64,000 nt of DNA from Pseudomonas sp. dw_612 (GTDB taxonomy: Bacteria > Pseudomonadota > Gammaproteobacteria > Pseudomonadales > Pseudomonadaceae). Shown here piece by piece: positions 1 through 7,028 of the stretch. The translations under genes and the position numbers were made by a program. The notes beneath the pieces are model-generated. The model was not told where the DNA came from, made no database searches, and saw only the letters and a list, made by a program, of their open reading frames with translations. Location: positions 1 through 64,000 of the forward strand of contig NZ_JAAVVC010000017.1 in assembly GCF_018449725.1 (NCBI RefSeq), read 5' to 3'. Within the stretch, counting starts at the first letter, position 1. Every line of letters starts with the position of its first letter.

Positions 1-2
1 TT

Positions 3-58
3 CGATCTTTCGATCTTTCGATCTTTCGATCTTTCGATCTTTCGATCTTTCGATCTTT
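3..58. repeat. Octamer tandem repeat, 7 copies of CGATCTTT
   Basis: Seven perfect head-to-tail copies of CGATCTTT, with a partial copy (tt) before them and a degenerate copy (cgatctag) after them that runs into the stop codon region of the next gene. The array may continue beyond the left edge. The unit equals the terminal bases of the GGCTGCGATCTTTTGATC-type REP elements found elsewhere in the window, so expansion from a REP end is a plausible origin (inference). Confidence 0.95.
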
Positions 59-64
59 TGCGAT

Positions 65-232
65 CTAGCGGTCCTGCGCTTCCTTGGCATCCATTTCCGC
101 ATTGCGTTCGGCGACGCGTTTACGTTGCTCGTCGGTCAGTTCGACCTTGGTGGCGGTGTCGCGCAACATCATCAAACCGCCAACGATCGAGCCGATTGCA
201 ACGACCAGAATCAACCAGGCATACCAGGGCAT
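65..232 (-). CDS. DUF2897 family small membrane protein
   Basis: A 55-residue protein that opens with one hydrophobic segment (about residues 4-22, MPWYAWLILVVAIGS...), followed by a charged tail rich in Glu, Arg and Lys. This is the usual length and layout of the DUF2897 family in pseudomonads, a predicted single-pass inner-membrane protein of unknown role. The start was chosen because AAGGAG lies 7 bases before this ATG; an upstream in-frame ATG at 286 would add 18 residues without a good ribosome binding site. The gene stands alone, and its 3' end touches the octamer repeat. Confidence 0.8.
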   Translation of the reverse strand: MPWYAWLILVVAIGSIVGGLMMLRDTATKVELTDEQRKRVAERNAEMDAKEAQDR

Positions 233-369
233 AGGGCTCTCCTTGAGGGCAGGCCGGTGGGCGGATTTCGCCAACCGATCGTGCATACCACTTTGAGCGA
301 TTCATTTTCGCAGTGGTTCCATTCTATGCCTGTTATGCCTGGTTCACCTGCTTGGTATCAAACACCCCT

Positions 370-459
370 GTAGGAGCTGCCGAAGGCTGCGATCTTTTGA
401 TCCTGGCGTCATCACGATCGCTGAAGATCAAAAGATCGCAGCCTTTGGCAGCTCCTACG
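370..459. repeat. REP doublet (GTAGGAGCTGCCGAAGGC family)
   Basis: Two inverted copies of GTAGGAGCTGCCGAAGGC...GATCTTTTGATC, at about 370-402 and 426-459, separated by about 23 bases. The transcript would fold into a long hairpin. It sits between two genes on the same strand. Confidence 0.9.
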
Positions 460-471
460 GGTCGTATGGCG

Positions 472-1836
472 TTATAACCCGGTCAACATTGCATCCGCCG
501 GTGCATCGGCGCGCAATTGCGCGGTCAGCATGAAGTACACGAAACCCACCGCCATGAAACCGAGGAAGATCAGCCCGATCAAGGCGTTGAACCAGGCCAT
601 CGCCACCAGGCACACCACCGCCAGCACCAAGGCAATCATCGGCACCAGTGGATAGCACGGCGCGCGGAAGGTGCGTTCCAGGTTCGGCTCGGTTTTGCGC
701 AGTTTGAACAGGCTGAGCATGCTCATGATGTACATCACGATGGCGCCGAACACCGCCATGGTGATCATCGCTGCGGTCAGCGTCATGCCGCCGAGATTGA
801 TCAAGCCATCGCTGTAAATAGCGGCGATGCCGATCAGGCCACCGGCAATGATTGCCCGGTGCGGCGTCTGGAAGCGCGACAACTTGGCCAGGGATTTGGG
901 CAGGTAACCGGCCCGGGCGAGGGCGAAGAACTGTCGCGAGTAGCCAAGAATGATCCCGTGGAAACTCGCCACCAGGCCAAACAGGCCGATCCATACCAGC
1001 ATGTGCAACCAGCCGGAGCTTTCGCCGACCACGGTTTTCATCGCCTGGGGCAGCGGGTCGTTGATGTTCGACAGGGTGCGCCAGTCACCGACGCCGCCGG
1101 CAAAGAACATCACGCCCATGGCCAGCAGCACCAGCGTCAGGATGCCGCTGATGTAAGCCTTCGGAATCGTGCGTTTCGGGTCCTTGGCTTCTTCGGCGGC
1201 CATGGCCGCGCCTTCGATGGCCAGGAAAAACCAGATCGCAAATGGAATCGCCGCAAACATCCCGGCAATCGCCGGTGCGCCGAACACATCGGAGCCGGCC
1301 CAGCCATTGAGGGCGAAGTTGCTGAAGCTGAACGCCGGGGCGACCACGCCCATGAACACCAGCAGTTCGGCCACGGCCAATACGCAGACGATCAACTCGA
1401 AGGTGGCCGCAAGCTTCACCCCGAGAATGTTCAGCCCCATAAATACGATGTAGGCGCCGACCGCCGCGTGTTTCGGATCAAGCGCCGGAAACTGCACATT
1501 CAGGTAAGCACCAATCGCCAGGGCGATGGCGGGCGGGGCGAAGACGAATTCGATCAGGGTCGCTAGCCCGGCAATCAATCCACCTTTTTCGCCAAAGGCG
1601 CGGCGGCTGTAGGCAAAGGGACCGCCGGCATGGGGAATCGCGGTAGTCAGCTCGGTGAAACTGAAGATGAAGCAGGTGTACATGGTGGCGACCATAAAAG
1701 AAGTCACCAGAAAGCCCAATGTCCCTGCCACGCCCCAGCCATAACTCCAGCCGAAGTACTCCCCTGAAATCACCAGCCCGACCGCAATGCCCCACAGGTG
1801 CAGCGTGCCCAACGTGGGTTTGAGTTGTGTGTTCAT
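472..1836 (-). CDS. eat: Ethanolamine permease (APC superfamily)
   Basis: A 454-residue, highly hydrophobic protein with about 12 membrane segments. It resembles the ethanolamine permease branch of the amino acid-polyamine-organocation (APC) family: the N-terminal part has the GLVISGEYFGWSYGW and PHAGGPFAYSRRAFG stretches typical of that group. It would import ethanolamine by cation symport at the inner membrane. The start at 1836 has AGGGAG 6 bases upstream; an earlier ATG at 1878 is less likely. No ethanolamine ammonia-lyase genes or regulator lie in the window, so the substrate rests on family resemblance only. Confidence 0.8.
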   Translation of the reverse strand: MNTQLKPTLGTLHLWGIAVGLVISGEYFGWSYGWGVAGTLGFLVTSFMVATMYTCFIFSFTELTTAIPHAGGPFAYSRRAFGEKGGLIAGLATLIEFVFAPPAIALAIGAYLNVQFPALDPKHAAVGAYIVFMGLNILGVKLAATFELIVCVLAVAELLVFMGVVAPAFSFSNFALNGWAGSDVFGAPAIAGMFAAIPFAIWFFLAIEGAAMAAEEAKDPKRTIPKAYISGILTLVLLAMGVMFFAGGVGDWRTLSNINDPLPQAMKTVVGESSGWLHMLVWIGLFGLVASFHGIILGYSRQFFALARAGYLPKSLAKLSRFQTPHRAIIAGGLIGIAAIYSDGLINLGGMTLTAAMITMAVFGAIVMYIMSMLSLFKLRKTEPNLERTFRAPCYPLVPMIALVLAVVCLVAMAWFNALIGLIFLGFMAVGFVYFMLTAQLRADAPADAMLTGL

Positions 1837-2242
1837 GCGTTGCTCCCTGAACGGTTTGGAAAGCTCGGGGGAGGGCATTGCAGTGGGCGTGCCATTTTGT
1901 ATTTGGGCGTCGTAAAGCGGTTAAAGCTGTCGTATCGGGGATGATCGGCGCTGGATGGCTGCTTTTTGTGCGCCAGTTGAGAGCAGTGTCGCCTGTTATG
2001 CCGCCTTCGCGAGCAAGCCCGCTCCCACAGGGGATTTGTGAACGACGCAAAACCAATGTGGGAGCGGGCTTGCTCGCGAAGAAGCCGGTCCATGCACCGC
2101 AAACCCTCGCTGTAACGCCGGCATAAACCCACTCTTTACGCTTTCTTTATGCCCCGCCACACCCCTCGCTCTCGTTCCTTTACAGCCTTCCTTCCGACAA
2201 TGACTCCACACGCGGCAATACGCCGTAACACGGAGAACTTCC
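1837..2242. other. Intergenic region between eat and kdpF
   Basis: About 400 bases between divergently transcribed genes. It contains one REP doublet (2004-2083) and, close to kdpF, a pyrimidine-rich stretch (about 2140-2200) that must contain the kdp promoter. No clear sigma-70 hexamers or KdpE box could be fixed by eye. Confidence 0.6.
2004..2083. repeat. REP doublet (TGTGGGAGCGGGCTTGCTCG family)
   Basis: Inverted pair: CTTCGCGAGCAAGCCCGC at about 2005 and its complement ending near 2082, with about 23 bases between the arms. Confidence 0.9.
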
Positions 2243-2332
2243 ATGAGCGTTCTGGACGGGGTGTCACTGCTATTGGCAGTGGGGCTGTTCATTTATCTGT
2301 TGGTTGCGCTGTTGCGCGCGGACCGGAACTAG
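2243..2332 (+). CDS. kdpF: KdpF, small subunit of the K+-transporting ATPase
   Basis: A 29-residue peptide with a single membrane helix (LLLAVGLFIYLLVALLRA). It sits immediately before kdpA, with its stop codon 8 bases from the kdpA start. GGAGAACTTCC precedes the ATG. KdpF is a known 25-30 residue lipid-like stabiliser of the KdpABC complex. Size, position and hydrophobic pattern all agree. Confidence 0.93.
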   Translation: MSVLDGVSLLLAVGLFIYLLVALLRADRN

Positions 2333-2340
2333 GAGCGGCT

Positions 2341-4035
2341 ATGCACAGTTATGACTATTGGCTGATCCTGGCCTTCTTCGCCGTGGTGCTGATTCCGGCA
2401 CCGTTCCTTGGGCGTTTCTACTACAAGGTCATGGAAGGCCAGCGCACGTGGCTGTCGCCGATCTTCGGCCCGGTCGAGCGCGGCTGTTATCGAATTTCTG
2501 GCGTAGACCCGCAGGAAGAACAGAGCTGGCAGAAATACACGCTGGCCTTGCTCGCCTTCAACCTGGCGGGTTTCCTGCTGTTGTTCGCGATCCTGTTGTT
2601 CCAGGACCACTTGCCGCTCAACCCGCAGAACCTGCCGGGCCAGGAGTGGACGCTGGCGTTCAACACCGCCGTCAGTTTCATGACTAACACCAACTGGCAG
2701 GCCTACAGCGGTGAAGCGTCCCTGAGCTACTTGAGTCAGATGGCCGGCCTCACCGTGCAGAACTTTGTCAGCGCCGCCACCGGCCTCGCCGTGTTGGTTG
2801 CCTTGTGCCGTGGTATCGGGCGCAAGTCCACCAAGACCCTGGGCAACTTCTGGGTCGACATGACCCGCGCCACCCTCTACGGCCTGCTGCCGCTGTGCCT
2901 GTTGCTGGCGCTGTACCTGGTCTGGCAGGGCGTGCCGCAAACCTTCGCGCAGTACGTGAATGCGGTGACGATGCAAGGTGTCGATCAGGTCATTCCGCTC
3001 GGCCCGGCCGCCAGTCAGATTGCGATCAAGCAACTGGGCACCAACGGCGGTGGCTTCTTCGGCGTCAACTCGGCGCATCCGTTCGAGAACCCGACGGCGT
3101 GGAGCAACCTGTTCGAAATGGGCGCGATCATTCTGATCCCGGTCGCCCTGGTGTTCACCTTCGGCCACTACGTGAAAGATCTGCGTCAGAGCCGGGCGAT
3201 TGTCGCCTGCATGTTTGCGCTGTTCCTGATCGGCGGCGCGACGTCGCTGTGGGCCGAGTATCAACCGAACCCGACCCTCGCTAACGCTGCCGTCGAACAG
3301 ACCGCGCCGCTGGAAGGCAAGGAAGCACGCTTCGGCACCACCGCCACAGTGCTGTGGTCGGTGACCACGACGGCGGCGTCCAACGGTTCGGTCAACGCCA
3401 TGCACGACAGCCTTAACCCGCTGACCGGCATGGTCGCGCTGGTCAACATGATGGTCGGCGAAGTGATCTTCGGCGGCGTCGGCGCCGGGCTCTACGGCAT
3501 GTTGCTCAACGTGTTGATCGCGGTGTTCCTCGCCGGCCTGATGATCGGTCGCACCCCGGAATACCTCGGCAAGAAATTGCAGGCCAAGGAAGTGCAACTG
3601 TTGGTGGTGACCTTGCTGGTGATGCCGGTCGGCGTGCTGGTACTCGGCGCGATTGCCGCCAGCCTGCCGGGTCCGGTCGCGGCGGTGAGTAACCCGGGGG
3701 CTCACGGTTTCAGTCAGTTGCTCTACGCCTACACCTCGGCCAGTGCCAACAACGGCTCGGCGTTCGGCGGCTTCGGCGCCAACACTCCGTTCCATAACCT
3801 GATGTTGGGGCTGGGCATGTTGATCGGTCGCTTCGGTTACATCCTCCCGGTACTGGCGTTGGCCGGCAGCCTGGCGATGAAGAAAACCGCACCGATCGGC
3901 CAGAACAGCTTCCCGACCCATGGCCCGCTATTCGTGACGCTGTTGACCGTGACCATTTTGCTGGTGGGTGGCCTGACCTTTCTGCCGACCCTGGCGCTGG
4001 GCCCAATCGCTGAACATCTGAGCATGGGCTTCTGA
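2341..4035 (+). CDS. kdpA: Potassium-transporting ATPase subunit KdpA
   Basis: A 564-residue K+-binding, pore-forming subunit of the high-affinity KdpFABC pump in the inner membrane. All four selectivity-filter loops are recognisable: TNTNWQAYSGE, TNGGGFFGVNSAHPFENP, TTTAASNGSVNA and TSASANNGSAFGGFG. About ten membrane segments surround them. The start at 2341 gives the family's usual N-terminus and has AGGAGCGGCT just upstream. It lies between kdpF and kdpB (7-base gap), clearly one operon. Pump synthesis is normally induced at low K+ by KdpDE, encoded downstream. Confidence 0.98.
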   Translation: MHSYDYWLILAFFAVVLIPAPFLGRFYYKVMEGQRTWLSPIFGPVERGCYRISGVDPQEEQSWQKYTLALLAFNLAGFLLLFAILLFQDHLPLNPQNLPGQEWTLAFNTAVSFMTNTNWQAYSGEASLSYLSQMAGLTVQNFVSAATGLAVLVALCRGIGRKSTKTLGNFWVDMTRATLYGLLPLCLLLALYLVWQGVPQTFAQYVNAVTMQGVDQVIPLGPAASQIAIKQLGTNGGGFFGVNSAHPFENPTAWSNLFEMGAIILIPVALVFTFGHYVKDLRQSRAIVACMFALFLIGGATSLWAEYQPNPTLANAAVEQTAPLEGKEARFGTTATVLWSVTTTAASNGSVNAMHDSLNPLTGMVALVNMMVGEVIFGGVGAGLYGMLLNVLIAVFLAGLMIGRTPEYLGKKLQAKEVQLLVVTLLVMPVGVLVLGAIAASLPGPVAAVSNPGAHGFSQLLYAYTSASANNGSAFGGFGANTPFHNLMLGLGMLIGRFGYILPVLALAGSLAMKKTAPIGQNSFPTHGPLFVTLLTVTILLVGGLTFLPTLALGPIAEHLSMGF

Positions 4036-4042
4036 GGATTAG

Positions 4043-6103
4043 ATGATGAATATGCCCGCAACTAAACCGGCGACTGTCAAAGCCCCGGAACAACCGAAAA
4101 CCGCGATCTCGGCCCTGTGGCGGCCGGCGCTGGTGCAAGCCTTCGTCAAGCTCGACCCACGGCAATTGCAGCGCGCGCCAGTGATGCTGGTGGTCGAACT
4201 GACCGCCGTGCTGACCACCGTGCTCTGCTTTATACCCGACAGCACCGTACCGACCTTCGTCGCCGCGCAGATTGCGTTGTGGCTGTGGTTCACCGTGTTG
4301 TTCGCCAACTTCGCCGAAGCCTTGGCCGAAGGTCGCGGCAAGGCTCGCGCCGACAGCCTCAAGGCCGGTAGCGAAGGCTTGAGCGCTCGCCGCCGGACTT
4401 CCAACGGTACTTTTCAAGTCGTACCCGCCACCAGCCTGCGCAAGGATGACGTGGTGCGCGTCGAAGCCGGGGAAATGATCCCCGGTGACGGCGAGGTGAT
4501 CGAGGGCATCGCGGCGGTCAACGAAGCGGCGATTACCGGTGAGTCCGCACCGGTGATTCGCGAATCCGGCGGCGACCGTTCGGCCGTCACCGGCAACACT
4601 CGACTGGTGTCCGACTGGCTGCTGGTGCGCATCACCGCCAACCCCGGCGAGTCGACCCTGGACCGCATGATCGCTCTGGTCGAAGGCGCCAAACGCCAGA
4701 AAACCCCGAACGAAGTCGCGCTCGACATCCTGCTGATCGGCTTGACGCTGATCTTCCTGCTGGTGGTCGTGACCTTGCAACCGTTCGCCCACTTTGCCAA
4801 CGGCAGCCTGCCGCTGGTGTTCCTGGTGGCGTTATTGGTCACGCTGATTCCGACCACCATCGGTGGCCTGTTGTCGGCCATTGGTATCGCCGGGATGGAT
4901 CGTCTGGTTCGGTTGAACGTAATCGCCAAATCCGGTCGTGCCGTGGAAGCGGCGGGGGACGTGCACGTTCTGTTGCTGGACAAGACTGGCACCATCACCT
5001 TCGGTAACCGTCGCTGCACCGCTGTTCATGCGGCGCCGGGTGTCAACGCGAGGGAATTGGCGGAGGGCGCGTTGTTCGCGTCCTTGGCCGACGACACCGC
5101 TGAAGGTAAATCCATTGTCGAGTACTTGCGCGGGACTCAGCCACAGCCCGAGCCGTCCGCCGAGTTGCTGACCGCCGTGCCGTTCAGCGCCGAAACCCGT
5201 CTGTCTGGCGTCGACTACCAGGGCCGCGTGTATCGCAAAGGCGCGGTGGATTCGCTATTGGCCTTCGTCGGCCTGAAACGTGCGGACCTGGCACCGTCCC
5301 TGTCCCGGGAAATCGACAAGATTGCCCAAAGCGGCGGCACCCCGTTGCTGGTCTGCGTTGACGGTAAATTGCTCGGCGCAATCCACCTCAAGGACGTGGT
5401 CAAGCCTGGCATTCGCGAACGTTTCGCCGAGTTGCGCAAACTGGGCATCCGCACCGTGATGGTCACCGGCGATAACCCGCTGACCGCTGCGGCGATTGCT
5501 GCTGAAGCGGGCGTGGATGACGTACTGGCCGAAGCCACCCCGGAGAAAAAACTGGCGCGCATTCGCCACGAGCAAAACGACGGGCGTCTGGTCGCGATGT
5601 GCGGCGACGGCGCCAACGACGCCCCGGCGCTGGCCCAGGCCGACGTCGGCATGGCGATGAACGATGGTACGCAAGCGGCCCGGGAAGCGGCGAACATGGT
5701 CGACCTCGACAGCGACCCGACCAAGTTGCTGGACGTGGTGCAGATCGGCAAGGAATTGCTGGTGACCCGTGGCGCGCTGACGACCTTTTCCATCGCCAAC
5801 GACGTGGCCAAGTACTTCGCGATCCTGCCGGCGCTGTTCGCCTCGATCTACCCGCAACTCGGCGTGCTGAACGTCATGCACCTGAGCAGCCCGCAGAGCG
5901 CGATCCTCTCGGCGATTGTGTTCAACGCTTTGATCATCGTGGTGCTGATTCCGTTGGCGTTGCGCGGTGTGCGCGTGCAAGCGGCGAGTGCGGCGGCGTT
6001 GTTGCGACGCAATCTGTTGATCTATGGGTTGGGCGGGATTCTGGTGCCATTCGTGGGCATCAAGGCGATCGACATGCTGTTGACGGCGTTGCATTTGGTT
6101 TAG
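4043..6103 (+). CDS. kdpB: Potassium-transporting ATPase ATP-binding subunit KdpB
   Basis: A 686-residue P-type ATPase that hydrolyses ATP to drive K+ uptake. The phosphorylation motif DKTGT has its Asp at residue 313. The TGES loop (165-168) belongs to the actuator domain; its Ser is the position at which E. coli KdpB is inhibited by phosphorylation. GDGANDAPAL supplies the hinge/Mg2+ motif. Membrane helices lie at about 48-92, 225-285 and in the C-terminal 110 residues. The ATG at 4043 is followed by a second ATG at 4046; GAGGATTAG precedes both. It is full length and intact. Confidence 0.98.
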   Translation: MMNMPATKPATVKAPEQPKTAISALWRPALVQAFVKLDPRQLQRAPVMLVVELTAVLTTVLCFIPDSTVPTFVAAQIALWLWFTVLFANFAEALAEGRGKARADSLKAGSEGLSARRRTSNGTFQVVPATSLRKDDVVRVEAGEMIPGDGEVIEGIAAVNEAAITGESAPVIRESGGDRSAVTGNTRLVSDWLLVRITANPGESTLDRMIALVEGAKRQKTPNEVALDILLIGLTLIFLLVVVTLQPFAHFANGSLPLVFLVALLVTLIPTTIGGLLSAIGIAGMDRLVRLNVIAKSGRAVEAAGDVHVLLLDKTGTITFGNRRCTAVHAAPGVNARELAEGALFASLADDTAEGKSIVEYLRGTQPQPEPSAELLTAVPFSAETRLSGVDYQGRVYRKGAVDSLLAFVGLKRADLAPSLSREIDKIAQSGGTPLLVCVDGKLLGAIHLKDVVKPGIRERFAELRKLGIRTVMVTGDNPLTAAAIAAEAGVDDVLAEATPEKKLARIRHEQNDGRLVAMCGDGANDAPALAQADVGMAMNDGTQAAREAANMVDLDSDPTKLLDVVQIGKELLVTRGALTTFSIANDVAKYFAILPALFASIYPQLGVLNVMHLSSPQSAILSAIVFNALIIVVLIPLALRGVRVQAASAAALLRRNLLIYGLGGILVPFVGIKAIDMLLTALHLV

Positions 6104-6360
6104 GTGGGAGGTGTTTTTCGAATCTGTGTAGGGCTTGAGATCGCCCCCTCACCCTAACCCTCTCGCCAGAAGGGAGAGGGGACTGATTGGGGGGTTCTTG
6201 GAGCTACATCGACCTGAAAAACCGAGTCGAACTCAGGTTTTGAGAAGCACAAAGATCGGCCCCCTTTCCCCCCGCCCCTCTGGGGAGAGGGCTGGGGTGA
6301 GGGGTAGATCCCCCTGACACACCACAGTTTTTTGCATTCCCCAAATTCGAGGATTCTGAA
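6104..6360. other. kdpB-kdpC spacer
   Basis: A 257-base non-coding gap inside what is normally a tightly packed operon. Most of it is a repeat pair (6143-6304). No open frame with a ribosome site is seen. Confidence 0.8.
6143..6304. repeat. Inverted repeat pair, CCCTCACCCTAACCCTCTC family
   Basis: Left arm CCCCCTCACCCTAACCCTCTC...GGGAGAGGGGAC and right arm CCCCGCCCCTCTGGGGAGAGGGCTGGGGTGAGGGG. Each arm is itself palindromic and the two are inverted to each other across about 80 bases. This family is unlike the other REP doublets in the window. Confidence 0.8.
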
Positions 6361-6906
6361 ATGTCCACAATGATACGTCCGGCCCTGAGCCTGCTGGTGC
6401 TGATGACCCTGATCACCGGCGTCGCCTATCCCTTGGTGGTCACCGGTGTCGCGCAAGTCGCGTTCCCGGACCAGGCCAATGGCAGCCTGGTGCGCGACGC
6501 CGAGGGCAAGGTCCGTGGTTCGTCGCTGATTGCCCAGGATTTTGTCGGTGACGCCTGGTTCCACCCACGGCCATCGGCCGGGGCGTTTGCCACCGTGTCG
6601 AGCAGCGCCAGCAACCTCTCGCCGAGCAACCCGGCGCTGGCCACGCGGGTGATCGATGATGCCAATAAACTGCTGGTGCCGGGGCAAGGTCCGGTGCCAT
6701 TGGCGATGCTGACCACCTCCGGCAGCGGCCTCGATCCGCACTTGCCACCGGCGGCGATTGCCTATCAACTGGCGCGTGTTGCGGCGGCGCGTAACTTGCC
6801 GGTGTCGACGCTTCAGCAACTGCTGAACGCCAACATCGAACAGCCGCTGGTGGGGCCGCCGGTGGTGAATGTGTTGGCATTGAATATTGCACTGGAAAAG
6901 CTATAG
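6361..6906 (+). CDS. kdpC: Potassium-transporting ATPase subunit KdpC
   Basis: A 181-residue subunit with one N-terminal membrane helix (about residues 7-29) and a soluble domain carrying the family stretches GSSLIAQDF, FHPRPSA and SGLDPHLPPAA. KdpC stabilises the KdpA-KdpB complex and raises its nucleotide affinity. GAGGATTCTGAA lies before the ATG. Unlike the usual arrangement, 257 bases of repeat-bearing spacer separate it from kdpB. Confidence 0.97.
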   Translation: MSTMIRPALSLLVLMTLITGVAYPLVVTGVAQVAFPDQANGSLVRDAEGKVRGSSLIAQDFVGDAWFHPRPSAGAFATVSSSASNLSPSNPALATRVIDDANKLLVPGQGPVPLAMLTTSGSGLDPHLPPAAIAYQLARVAAARNLPVSTLQQLLNANIEQPLVGPPVVNVLALNIALEKL

Positions 6907-6989
6907 ATCAAAAGATCGCAGCCTGCGGCAGCTCCTACAGGGTGTACACCGTCCAATGTAGGAGCTGCCGAAGGCTGCGATCTTTTAAA
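6906..6989. repeat. REP doublet between kdpC and kdpD
   Basis: GATCAAAAGATCGCAGCC...CAGCTCCTAC followed by its inverse GTAGGAGCTGCCGAAGGC. It begins at the last base of the kdpC stop codon, so read-through to kdpD must cross it. Confidence 0.9.
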
Positions 6990-7028
6990 GGCAACACCCC
7001 AATTCCAAGTCGAACAAGGCAATAACAG

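Noticed and set aside
3..58. Tandem octamers as a CRISPR-like array
   Set aside because: Units are only 8 bases with no spacers, and no cas genes are present.
517..1566. A 349-codon plus-strand frame
   Set aside because: Antisense to the ethanolamine permease, low-complexity His/Gln/Arg composition, no ribosome site.
2329..3921. A 530-codon minus-strand frame
   Set aside because: Antisense to kdpA; its Gln/Arg/His-rich composition is typical of a frame opposite a membrane protein gene.
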